A DNA stretch of 64,000 nt from Collybiopsis luxurians FD-317 M1 (lineage: Eukaryota; Basidiomycota; Agaricomycetes; Agaricales; Omphalotaceae), in the NCBI GenBank assembly GCA_000827265.1, contig KN834809.1, forward strand, positions 159,312 through 223,311. Direction: 5' to 3'. The translations under genes were made by a program, and so were the position numbers. The notes under the pieces were generated by a model. That model saw only the letters and a list, made by a program, of their open reading frames with translations. It did not search any database and had not been told where the DNA came from. Of this stretch, positions 47,822 to 59,257 are shown piece after piece. Numbering within the stretch: the first letter of the stretch is position 1; each line of letters begins with the position of its first letter.

Positions 47822-50800
47822 GGTCAACGTTATGGACAGCGACGCGGGTGAGATATATGGTGAAGACAAATAGCACTAATTCAGATTCAGGTTTATAATT
47901 GAATGTGAGGAGGAAGCCGATGTTAGCGGATCTGGACATATATCTTGACATGAGGTACACGCACGGGAACCAAAGCAAGAATCTGTGACGAGATTCGAAA
48001 GAACGATGGGAGGATAGGCTTTCTGTGAGTACGGACTGGAGCAGGTGAATATTAGAAAGACCTTTTGAGGACCGTGTACGAAAAGTTGGGTACAAGATCG
48101 TGGTAAGGAAGCAAAAAGATATAACGCCGGTTGGACAGCCGCAGGATCTCAAGATCGGAGTTTGAACCGAGATTCCTTGATTCAGACACAAATTTCTCAT
48201 TCACTCTTTTCACTCCAAATCTACTCAGAAATGTCCTCCTCCTCCTTCCCCTTCGGATGGGAAACATACCTTGCTTTTTTATCTCACAGCAGAGAGTATC
48301 ACAAACTCGGGGCTCTCGGTTATTGTTCTATCCACACAATCTATTGGCTGGGATCCCGATTCCAAATTTCGATGAGATCGATGGTCTCACCCTTACGTAT
48401 CAGGACCCTTCTCTTGTTCACAAAGATTCAACTCTTTTGCCAAAACGGAACAATCGGGTCCGAAGACTGACAAGTTTTCTGGTTCACTATGTGGTGTATG
48501 CCACAATATACACCACTTTTTTTTTCTCTAGTGTCATCATCCTTAGCCTTGGTATCCCAGTCCCTTGCACTCTGGTTTTTTTTTCTTCCGCACCTTCCAC
48601 GAAACAAGTACCTGATCGGATCTTACAATGTGGAATTTTGCTTGCCAGATCACCAGATGCAATCAGGGCTGGCTTCATATCCCATCCCACGCCATCTCCA
48701 TTTGACCACCAGGATTTCATTTGGCGACCAAAAATATAGAACCAGGCAGTTGGCTCACAGATAGGCTACTCACACGCGTTAAGATTCAATATACTTGCGT
48801 ATCGCAATCTCACGAACCATCGTGCCATCATCATTCATTCTTGACCCAATCGTTTGGTACCGATCCACCGTGCTTGCCTCTTCCATGAAAATCCTCCCTC
48901 AAGAAAGTGCCAGCGAGAGGAGTTGGCCTACTACACCATCCGTGCAGTGGCGTATGGCAGCGTCTGGCCTATTTCCAATGGCAATGGATCAGTCAGACTC
49001 ATATCGTTGAACTTGATCAAATTTTCATGCTAACCCGTTTCAGCTTGTTTTGTTATGGTAATGTCGCCCCGGAAAAACCGGACACTACACTGAAACGGGG
49101 TATCTCGAAGTATCTCGAAAAGTGAGCGCTGTAGCGAACAGCCGGCATGGACGCACTCTCTCTGAATATTTTTTCGAGGCGAGTTAGCAGTCGCTATCTC
49201 GATGTTAAAGCTAATCTGCGTAATCTGCAACAAACGAAAAATAAGAATGAACTGAACGCGTCAACGATTGAGCTCACCACGGCTCCGTGTATAGGACTGA
49301 AACATATATAGAAGGCGGATCGCAATAAAAAACTTCATCGCATCGACTTACCGGCGGCCTAGGGGGCAGTTCGAGGAACCCGAAGGGATGGAAGTAATTG
49401 GAGCAAATCTGTCCATTCTTGCATCTTGACCGCGAACTAACAATGTTGTTATTATATGCACCATTGAATTCAGCCTTAGGTTAGCAATTGCAGCAAGGGA
49501 CAGAGGGCAAGTGTCAGCAATGAAGGAAAGGAATGAATGGACGTCGCTACGCTGACGCCACGAGTATCCAACTGGTCTCGATTGCGAACGAGCCATGAAG
49601 TCACATCCGACTCGTCTATTGTTTATGAGATGGAGACATCAAAGTAAAGGTGGTAGAAGGTGTAAAAAAATTCACAGCGTTCATTCATCAGACATAAAGT
49701 TTGGGCCTTGGAACCCCAGGGTATTCTGTATGCCGGTGGCATCGCTGGATAGGGCGGTAAGTTTAAACTCCAGAGCTTATCTTGCGCATGACTAGTGTTC
49801 ATGCTCGATTACTAACTAAAACACGAAGCGCGGAGTGAGAAAAGAAGAGGAATGACGACAAGGTCTGCTACTTACTCGAGCAGATGAAAAGCAGTTGCGA
49901 ATCCAGGGGACCGCCGCATTCGAACAAGGTAAATATTTGAAGGCACAGACCTGAAAAATGAACCTGGAAGCAAGACACTTGAGGCAAAGCTACCCATACG
50001 GGTCGGAAACGCCAAGCTTGCGAGCTACACCCTCGATCTCGAGAAAAGTACCTGGAAGGTGACATTCGATTTGTGGGCTCATGGCGTGGAGTCGTGCGGA
50101 CCTAAATTTGTCAATGTGGGCTAACGTTGAATACCAATGGGCGTGTTTATAGACATGTATAGATTGGTCGGACCTGACATGGTATGAGCACAGTAAAATT
50201 CGCGGAACTCGTACCGGCTTGGACTTTGTGCGGAAAATGATTCGGGAAAGCGCAGAATTTGGAGGCTAGAAAACCCTAAACATTCTACAGAATCGGAGTA
50301 GGACCTGAACATGGATCCGGGGAATTGTTCTTGCACAGAGGACTCGGTGGTTGTTGGCGAAAAGTTGAACGCACTAGGGAACGTGATATTGATGACAAGT
50401 TCGTGATCCAGCGCTAATAGGACACTTCCTGAGTTTCTTTGCTACTTCGAGGATCATCCGGAGCGACCGCAGCGGACAAGTCAAGGGTCCTTGTAGGCTA
50501 GGCTCAACTTGCCATGAAAACCGAACAAATTCTCAAGCATAGGGACGACCAGAAGCAAATAAGATTAGTATCCGGAGGGCACGTTCTCGGACGTTGGCTT
50601 CGTCAAGTTTGTCGAGTAAGTAGACCGTATTTAGATAGACTACCTGATTCGTTGATCTAAACCCGCACAGATTCCGAAGGATTGCCCGCGATGCATTTGT
50701 CCTTTGCAAATCATCAAGATCATTGCAGACCAGGACTAAAGGGTGCACCCGTTAATGTTTTTTCGCAAATTTGGCTATATTCCTTACTCCGTGTTCCATC

Positions 50801-52720
50801 CCACATTTCATACAAGAAGCTGGGAAGTGTTTCTTTCATTTCCCTCATTTTCCCTCATTTCCCCTCATCCAGGTTTCTGGCTCCCTAATATAGCACTTTC
50901 ACAACAGCTTACGATTTGAAATCCATCATAGTCCTTCCCTTTTTCGGGTTGCGTTGCCTCATTTTTGCGTGCTCTTCCATTATGAAAGTAGTGCCGCAGC
51001 TTTACATGTTCCTCTTCGAAGGTTTCTCCAACGATTGTAATGCCTATTCCTGGTCGTGAGCTTGACGAAACGCGGCAGATCCCGATTCAGAGTCACGACT
51101 CAATGAAAATTTTTCCTGAATGCGCAATTCAACCCGTTCCTCTCTCGTTTCAATTCACAGGGGAATTATTATCAATAACTTCAGCCATTCTTGGTTAATC
51201 TCGACCTAAACCCTGACGGTGAAGTGTTGCTATAATCGTACACTCATCTCCAAACCCGGCACATCGATTGCAGATCATCGATGATGAGGTGAAAAAGCTC
51301 AGGGTCAGTGTCTGAGCTTGCTGCAGCTCCAGTGCTTCGCCCATCGTTGTAACGAGGAACTGTTTGAAGTATAACACTAATCGTTGAAGGAATCATGACC
51401 GACCGTGATGATTCAATCTGGACTGGAAATTGAATACAAGATCTTTTATTGTTTACGGCGAGTTTCACGTACTAAGTTTCCGTTTTGTTCTCATACGCCA
51501 TGCCTGTCTAATTCGATCCGTATTGATATTTGGCCTCGAGGACCTCAACGCCCCAGAACGTTGTCTCTCTTGCTCCAGGTGGCTCTCCTTGGTCCATTTA
51601 AAAAATTTGAGGGTTCCTCTTTGTTCCTCAGCTTGGGACTGCGTACAGTCATTGTAAAGGGGAGGGCTGCATCGTGTGGTATCGAGTTCTCGATCTCTCC
51701 CAGTTCAATTCACGCATTCACTTGAGCTGACAGGTTTGATGAAGGAATCGGGGCGTCCCGATACCAATTGAAAAGCACCTTCGCGGGAGAAGCACATATT
51801 CAGTCTATGCACATGGTGCACAAGGCCTGGGGCAGGTCGGTGAAATTTTTAGCTATCAGCGTCCAAAAAAATCTCTTTAACACAAGTTTGATAGGTATGG
51901 GACGGGGGATGCCTCGAACGCTGGTGAATTCCAATTGAAAGCACCTTCGCGGGAGAAGCCCCCATTCATTTTCATGCTTGGGCCCACATTCGGCTGTGGG
52001 CTGGCTACATAGGGAGGGTAGGTCTTTTTTTTACGTCTAGATTTATTTTTACAGGACTCTGTGAGAGGTTACAAGGGACTTGTGCTTGCTGAAAAGAAAT
52101 TCGATCAGAACGCGCCACTGAAATGAATTCGAAGCTCGAGAATGAGAAACAGTGATAGACCCGGTTGCCGAGTGCTGGCTTTTCTTTCCCTCACCGTGCA
52201 AGATAGTGAGTGAAGTAGTTACTCTATTCTGTTTACCGTAAACTAAGCTGACGAGGACAATATCAATCAAAGTTGAGTACCAAGATGGCATCTCATTACC
52301 TCTTTCGCGGGAGAACTCTTCCAAGAACATCTAAGATCGGCGTTAGGCCCGATATACACACTCGTCCGGAAGCGGAAGCAAATCCCATCGATGTATGAAG
52401 TTGAAGTTTGAATTGATACTACACTAGTTATTTTCGGAGAGATAGCGTATCCTGATTTACAGGACAGAGCTATTATCAGCGAGCTAAGGTTTAGGTTTAT
52501 GCTCATCCACCTCTGATTGAGGCGACTAACTGGAGGAGTGCATGGTCTGAAAATTCACAAGAGTGCCATTCCGGATGAAAGATGGCGACGTCGATAGAAC
52601 GGGAATGCATTGTGGCTATCATCCAGTAGGTAAATCGGGTGGCATCCATGGGATTCTATACGGGGTTTAGAAAGCGCAGGCATAGGTGTCGCAGCATTAC
52701 AATCTTCACTCTGGAGTCCT
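47822..52720. other. Gene-poor 4.9-kb region upstream of the GATA gene
   Basis: No coding frame with splice support or recognisable similarity on either strand. It contains a T-rich segment near 48515-48590, a ATTTCCCTC-type tandem repeat near 50835-50870, and a direct repeat with core TTCGCGGGAGAA (51780, 51948; a third core near 52307). It may be regulatory DNA, a long leader or noncoding RNA. Confidence 0.4.
51764..51970. repeat. Direct repeat with TTCGCGGGAGAA core
   Basis: CCAATTGAAA(A)GCACCTTCGC... begins at about 51764 and again at 51931, matching for about 30 bp. The second copy is followed by a 7-bp-stem hairpin, GCCCACATTCGGCTGTGGGC (51982-52001). Confidence 0.6.
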
Positions 52721-54883
52721 TTAGACCGCAATCGGCCGCGAAGTAGACGGCTGAGCACCTCGTGTACCTGGGCTCCCCGCGACCGCCGAAGTGGAACCAC
52801 CACTTGAAGGAGGTATTCCCACCGACGGAGCACCCACGGACAGCGGTATCCTCGTCCAGTCCGGAAGTACATTCCTGGGAATTGGAAGCTGCAAGGTGCG
52901 CGACTGCGTCTGTCGACTCCGTGCGGGGGATTCCGACATTGAGACATCTGCATCCTCTTGCTTATCAGGGTCAGCTGCGTCCCATTTTTCACGACTGACT
53001 TCGGCTCCTCCAGTTTTGAGAGCTCTACGGAAAAGAAGATGGAAGTGAGCTCTATGATCGATTAATTTACATACATGTAAAACTCACCCAGCGAGCGAGC
53101 CCCCAATCCAGGCCATAGTAGCTGGAGAAAACGCGGGAGCTTTACCAGCGTTATTTTTTGCTCGGTCGGAAAGAGGCACGGGTGGTGATGGGTTGTTTAA
53201 TATGGCAAAGTACGGTATCAATGGACGCAAGGTACTGTAGCGGTCGTATTGCGGTGGCGCCGGTCGTCCAGGTCTCGTCGGAGGTCTGGGAAGCGGTGGT
53301 AGGGAAATGGCACGTAAAATTTCTGCCTGGAGCCGAGGAATGAATCCTGGGAGCATAGATGTTCCGCCGACAACAAGAATTGAAGAAGCGAGTGTTTTTC
53401 GCAAGTCCACCGGAACCTGGAACCATGGCGCAGGATCAGCGAGGGGGCTATGACTGGGATATTACGACGTCGTACTACACACCTTCAATAGGGCATCAAG
53501 AATAATTTCCGCAAGACTGCCTTCATCGACATCTCCGCCTTCAAATAAAACTTCCGCAGTGCGCTCTCGGATCCACCCAGGTATAATGAGGGTCCCAAAA
53601 CCTAGAGAGTTGGAGCTTGCCATCGACGAGGGTGGCTCCACCCGCAATCGCAAGTCTGTCGTAGTAGAGTGTCGCATGTACATGTCCGCTAGTATTTGTA
53701 ACCGATTTTCACTGACTGCTTCGAGTCTTCCAGCAGTCCGCGGTGTTGATATGACACTATATTCTGATGAGTCGTGCTGGGATGAGACTCCACTTTCCCT
53801 ACCCGCGAAGGAGAATTCAGACTCGGACTGAGCAGGATCGCTACTAGGCGGCATATCTATATCGGAGGAAGCCACAGAATCATCCGGGGTGGGCCCACTG
53901 TCCCCGGGTTCTGAGAATCCTGAGACAAGGGATTCGCCAACAAAACAACATCGTGTTTTGATTTCCTCCAAAACTTCATTCGTCAGGATTTCGGGGGGTA
54001 CACGCATGGAGCGACTTGATTGAGGAAGATTTGCGGGGCCTGGAGATGTCGGCGCAACATAGGTTCCGAAAAGGAGGAGAAGAGAACGAAGGTGAGATAG
54101 GAAACGCTGGCCTGCCAGAGGAGTGGTACGAAGGTTCGAGAATAAGGGTCTGGCAGCAAAAATCTAGATTATGGAATCAGGTTGATCGCGTAAAGTATTG
54201 ATGCAAAGACTCTCACCGGCAAAACTACAGATTCGAGGAAGCCACAATCAAGCACTAGTCCTGTTATTCGACCGACTGCAAACAAAGACAGTAGATGACT
54301 CGAAGCAAAAGAAACTGAAGGAACCTAATAGGATGGTGAAGAGCCTCGATTCGGGTAGAAGGCCAACTACATACCTGGAGGTTCTCAAACAAAATTCGCG
54401 CAAGAGCTTCCTTGATATGCAGCGGTAGTAAAGGATTCTCAATAATGATGACCTTTCTAGCTTTAGGATCTGTTAAGAGTGAACTTAGAACGAATAAGGA
54501 GACGGCAACATCAACGGTAAAATTAGTACAACTTACTCATGAAACAAGGATCTCAAATTCTGCTCAAGCCGATAGTCCAGCATTGTTTCCTCTTCCACTC
54601 GTTTAGCAGTATCCGCTGGTCTTTTCAGGCCCCATAAAGGCTTCGCTGATTTACCACCGGCATAGAACACCTCTCTTGGTCTGCCTTCGCCACTGAATCC
54701 AATTTTCCATATCATTGAGCCGGGGTCAATTACTATACGGTCTTCGACTCCATAAAGAGAGTGTCTTCGCGTTGTTGTATAGTGGGGTGAAGACTGGACG
54801 TGCGAGCTGGAAATCCGAGACGTTGTAGGAGTAGATGGATTAAAGGCAGCCTTTGAACGAGGTGTTTCCGGTGCTGTGGTCAT
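52721..54883 (-). CDS. ARP10: Actin-related protein Arp10 (dynactin subunit)
   Basis: Exons 54537..54883, 54375..54483, 54217..54324, 53483..54163, 53088..53416 and 52721..53024, 625 aa. Actin-fold landmarks are VIDPGSMIWKIGFSGEGRPRE (phosphate-loop 1), DPKARKVIIIENPLLP, GLVLDCGFLESVVLPIF (phosphate-loop 2), FAARPLFSNLRTTPLAG and SSILVVGGTSMLPGF (the adenosine motif), as in Arp10/Arp11 proteins that cap the pointed end of the dynactin filament. An acidic, Ser-rich insert (about residues 245-320) and a disordered C-tail make it longer than actin. Two acceptors were chosen by frame and family pattern (54483 and 54163). Confidence 0.85.
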
Positions 54884-54962
54884 TGAGGAAAGCAGAAGAG
54901 AAACAAACGGAAACAAAACGCCCATGTGCCGGCCCGCCAGCGCAACTCTACCCTATACCCCC
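54884..54962. promoter_or_regulatory. 79-bp bidirectional promoter, ARP10 / MED22
   Basis: Only 79 bp separate the two divergent start codons. It is A/C-rich with no TATA box. Both 5' leaders must be very short or overlap. Confidence 0.6.
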
Positions 54963-55539
54963 ATGTCCGACACGCCTCAAACAGATGTTTCCCGCCCTTC
55001 CGCCCTTCCAACAGCTACTCTTCTTCAACGGAGTATTCCTCAAGCCATCATTGACCAAAATTCCGACGAATATCTAGATTCAATTGAAGAAGAATGGAAC
55101 AAAAAAGTGGACTTGGAAGTCGAGACTCTTGTCGACGGTATGGTCGATTTAGTGGGCCTGGCATCTGTCAGCCATTGTGTTTCATTCTCGCAAAACTTCG
55201 GATTGAGGAAGTTATCATAGATCAACGACAAAGATAAATTTCGCATTGCCCAAGAATCTTTCCAAGCGCAAGCGCGTGCAGAATCAATGGTTCGTAAGAT
55301 ACTTACCCGGTTTTATTCACAATCTGTTGGGTGCCAATGTCCGTCAAATACAGGTCCGAGCTGCAAACTCTCTCCTCTCGATCACCCATTCAATGAAGCT
55401 ATTACTACTTCTTTCTGACGAGGCTCAGATTGCGCATCGTCGAGATGCAGAGCTCAAAGTTGTTCAAGAGGAAAAGGAAAAAGCGAAGGAGCAAGTTGCG
55501 GTGTTATTGGATGAGATGCTGAGAGGTCGTTCGCGATAG
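54963..55539 (+). CDS. MED22: Mediator complex subunit 22 (Srb6/Surf5 type)
   Basis: Exons 54963..55166, 55221..55289 and 55354..55539, 152 aa, the usual family size. It is a head-module subunit of Mediator, linking transcription factors to RNA polymerase II. The helical core reads NSDEYLDSIEEEWNKKVDLE, then INDKDKFRIAQESFQAQARA, then AANSLLSITHSMKLLLLLSD and EAQIAHRRDAEL; the last block is highly characteristic. A charged coiled tail follows. All introns are 50-65 nt and in phase 0. Confidence 0.88.
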
Positions 55540-56267
55540 ATGTGTTTGACGCTTCATTCTACAAATGGAAGGTATCCAAGCAGACGGACCTAAAATTAGG
55601 TGCGCAGGTCATTTTTTCCCTGGATTAGTCTTTTCCCTTACCATCGTACGTCAGGATCTCACTTCGAAGCCAGATCGTTGGCGATCTTCATCCACTTCTG
55701 GCTCTAACGGCACCTGCCCATACCCGAACCAGGCTATACCTGATCCTTGTAGGGGGGACCTACACCTATTTACGGCGATACTTCGTCGGGTGCCCTACTA
55801 GAGACTGTACTCTGGCTCTCTTTTTAGCAACCTGTTTGACGAATGAAAAAAAGTATTTTATCGGTTCTAGGTCTTTAATCTGTGCCTGTTACAGGATTAG
55901 TGCTTTTGCAAATCGGTTGCGGGATAGATTTTATATCGTGTGTCGTACGGAAGATGAGACCCACATCAGAATGGAAGTAGGCTAACGTAGCTGCTGAACG
56001 TTCAAGTCAACCCGAGTTCAAACAATACCATATTCAAACGAGTATTCCAATTCACGACATATAGTGTTGTCTGTTTATATCAGTACACAATTCTACACTA
56101 CACAAACGACAACACTCTGATATCCTACGACTATGACTTCGTAAACCGCCCGCGAACAACGACGTACGATAGGAATAAAATCAGAAAACAAAACAGCGAC
56201 GAAATAAATCATGGAAAGGATAAGCAGACAGATATGATCCAAATTCACAGAGTCACAGAGCAAGTCG
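55540..56267. other. Intergenic; contains duplicated 3' UTR sequence
   Basis: No gene. The part 56070-56267 resembles 58880-59257 downstream of the bZIP gene (for example ACACTACACAAACGACA against ACACTACATAAACGACA), so the duplication that made the kinase tail included 3' flank. Confidence 0.5.
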
Positions 56268-58183
56268 TCAACTCACTCCCTCATCGCCGTCGAACCTAAA
56301 GTCGATGGAATGACTCCTCAGGATCTCCTGGAGGGTTTCAGCTCTTGTCTTCCACTGCTCCAATTCCATTTTCAGCTCATCGACTCGCAATTGCAACACA
56401 CGCGTATACTCCAGCTTCCTCCTCCTGCTCCTCCTAGCCGCAATCGAATTCTGACGACGCTTGTACTCGATCTTCTCTAGCTCCGTCGCATCAGGACCTG
56501 GAGCTGCCATAACAACTTCTTCGCCGTCATCTTCGTCATTATCGCCGAACGCTGCTGTGCGCGTTCCATGTACAGACTGCAAGATATCATGTATCTCATA
56601 TGATGAAGGACGGTCTTCCACAGTCTGAGCCCAGCAACGTGTAGTGAGATCCCAGATATCATCTGGACACCAAACATCCTGGGGCCTTGTAGGTCTGCCG
56701 CCATTCATCACTTGGAACATGACATTATAATCGGTCTTACAGTCGTGAAAGGGCAACTTTTGAGTGAGGATCTGAAATAAGTGCGCCGGACGTGAATTCA
56801 AGAACGAAGTGAGGTGAACAGGCTCATTATACCTCGACAATAGTGCAACCAAATGCATATACGTCTCTGGATGTGTGATTAGGACCCGAGCTGGAAACAT
56901 ACTCTGGAGCCAACCAACGCATGGAACCTTTGGTGGTGGACCACACTTGTGAGTTAGTAGTGACCAATGTTAAACCAAAGTCAGCCAGGCAACAGTGAAG
57001 ATCGTTTTTAACCAGAATATTGCCCTGAAATTATCCTCAGCCAACAATCAATCGGGGTAACAACGTACGCACCCCGCGTATATCACCATGAATTAAAGGG
57101 GGGTCTCTGGTATGTAGATAATGCAGGCCAGCTGCGATTTCGCGAAGCTGCGGAACACCATGATTATCATGTCGAACATGGAATGTATAGTCTCTGTGCA
57201 CATACAATAGAAGGTAAACTGTGCTGTAGATTCCCCTTCTTCAAAAGCGTAATGATATCTCTGTTTTCCATCCAGGGTGAAATGAGGCAGAACGATGGAT
57301 GAAAGAGATCTATATTAACGCCGAGTAAAGGAAGAATGTTGGGATGGTGTAGCTGGCGCCAGACCAAGGCTTCGTGGCAGAATTGCTGTGAAGTTCGTAA
57401 AGCCTTCTATAGGTCCGTTTCGAGGGAAAAGAAGTAAATTGACCAACCTCACGAATCTTATTGCGAGCCGTTTCATCTTGCTCGAGGGTAAGCCGAAGGA
57501 CCTTCAAACATACGTGTTTTTCGTTTAGGGTCCCGCGCCAAATATCCTACTTGCTATCCGTTAGCACGGCACCTTTGATGCTACGCATATGAAATGGACT
57601 CGCTGCAAATCCACCGCCCGCAACCGGGTTTTGACCTTCTCGTCTAATGTCGCGGATAACCAATGATAAAGGTAAAATCTGGAACCTCCGTGAGAGATGA
57701 CGAAGAAGGCCAAAGTACTTTTCGTAATCCTCCGAGCTGTCCTGTTCAGAATCCAAGATCTAGATGAAAACGAGCGTCTGAGTTTTTTATTTTGTGGTTT
57801 TGACTGGTTTTGGCTAAGGACTTGCCGATTGTAAGTGGTCCACCAATTGCTGGGCCATATGCGGCTCAAGCCATTGAAAACGCAAACTCCGATTTTGCTT
57901 CTGAGCGTCGTATTCTAACAGCGCACATCGGAGAAGGTCCTGGATAGTGCTTTCATTAGTCGGTTCCGAGTCCACGGGTCCTACGGCGGTGATGAAGCTC
58001 GACGTCGATTCCATTTCGGAGACTATACGAAGATTTGCAAAAGTTTCCGCCGTCTTTCAAAATTAAGCGCATCCCTGACATACCGTTGTTCACCATCTGC
58101 TCGAAGATCTGTCCCTGCCTCATCTCATAGTCATGATCCACTGTCCCGCATGTGGACTCGTGGCCAGTGTCCCGGTCGGCCAT
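56268..58183 (-). CDS. Protein kinase fused to a C-terminal bZIP domain
   Basis: Exons 58084..58183, 57826..58022, 57604..57759, 57448..57546, 57206..57385, 57073..57147, 56833..57024 and 56268..56771, 500 aa. Residues 1-145 are a helical N-terminal region. Kinase core: glycine loop GGGFA (147-151), Lys166 in VCLKVLR, catalytic IHGDIRG (Asp266), Asn271, DFG (284-286), WLAPEYV and DVYAFG, so activity is expected; the HGD loop is typical of expanded mushroom kinases. After the kinase C-lobe (RPSSYEIHDILQS) the frame continues without a break into TRTAAFGD (about residue 403) and a complete bZIP: basic region KRRQNSIAARRSRRRKLE with invariant Asn441, then a leucine zipper to about 490. Introns at 57760..57825 and 57547..57603 are GC-AG. 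The tail matches the neighbouring Gcn4-like gene. Confidence 0.8.
57547..57603 (-). other. GC-AG intron in the kinase glycine loop
   Basis: Donor GCA|gcgagt, branch-like CTAAC, acceptor aagtag. Splicing restores GGGFADIWRG; retention gives a stop (TAG) at the acceptor. Confidence 0.7.
57760..57825 (-). other. GC-AG intron in kinase N-terminal region
   Basis: Donor TCG|gcaagt, acceptor catctag, 66 nt. A GT donor two bases away would put the next exon out of frame. Confidence 0.7.
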
Positions 58184-59257
58184 GATACCAAATTGCTTCT
58201 TGAGAAGTTATCTCGCGAGTAGCCACTGCATGAGCAGCGGCGCGTATAGTCGATGGAGGTGAGACTTGGGGGGTGGAAATAATGGACGCAGCGAATTGCT
58301 GTGCAGCCACCCTGCACATACAGCTTTCATTCACCAGCGGCACACACTCGAGTATAGAATTAACAGCAGTCACTGAATGGTAATTCCTGTAATAGAACAT
58401 CTACGCCGCCTATGAGATATAAAACCTTTGAGCGAGGATAGACAAGGCCCCGCGGATCATTTAAGTACCCTGCATAATTCTCTTTGCTTACTGTAACCTC
58501 CAGATCGCTGATATGAATTCAGATCGTTCATGGTCTTCACCCCCATAGCTAGCGGCCCTAATGCATACTTGAATTATACTCCGAATTCTTAAAGGGAAAC
58601 TGTCACCTAGTGACACTGTCGGCTTCTCTAGATCTAGGGTGCGGTATACTTGACTAATAAAAGTAGTGTCTGTCGCTCGCTGAACACGTTCAGGGAGAGC
58701 TTCAACAAGCTTAAGTCGCGTGAATGAACTTTTTTCCTGTTGCTGGAAGGAAGTCAGATTGAAAGTAGCTGCTAGCGAATTGTAAACACTCAAGCAAAAG
58801 CAAAAGTTTTCTTTTTTGAAATCAAACTCGAATTGACGAATCACAACACATACTGTTCTGTTCATTACAAGAAACAGCTGTACACTACATAAACGACACA
58901 CACAACACATGGAACATACTACTACGACTAACAAACTTTCCACTTCGATAACAGCTATAACCTTCAAGTTTAAGTACATACGGGGTCATAACATGGCAAA
59001 ACTAGGGAAATGGAGACGTGGGGATGAGGGATACGACGATGCTCGAAGGAAATGGTGAGTGGAGGGAAAGAGTGATCTAGAAATACACGAGCATCGGAGA
59101 GGACTTTTCACTAAACAAAAATGAGAAGGTGAAGAAAATCGAAACCGATACGAGTCGGTGGTATAATAGGGATGAAACAAAAAATTTAAACGACGGAATA
59201 AAAGAAAGCATAGAACGATGATCCAGATTATTATCCAGATTCACCGCAGCGACTCAC

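Noticed and set aside
48131..48764. Plus-strand frames up to 202 codons upstream of the GATA gene
   Set aside because: Two competing frames overlap, neither has family motifs or convincing splice sites; probably chance in AT/T-rich DNA.
57181..57385. Frameshift in the kinase between LLKK and LREIAAG
   Set aside because: A normal GT-AG intron (57148..57205, gtatgt...ccgcag) joins the frames in phase 0, so the gene is not broken.
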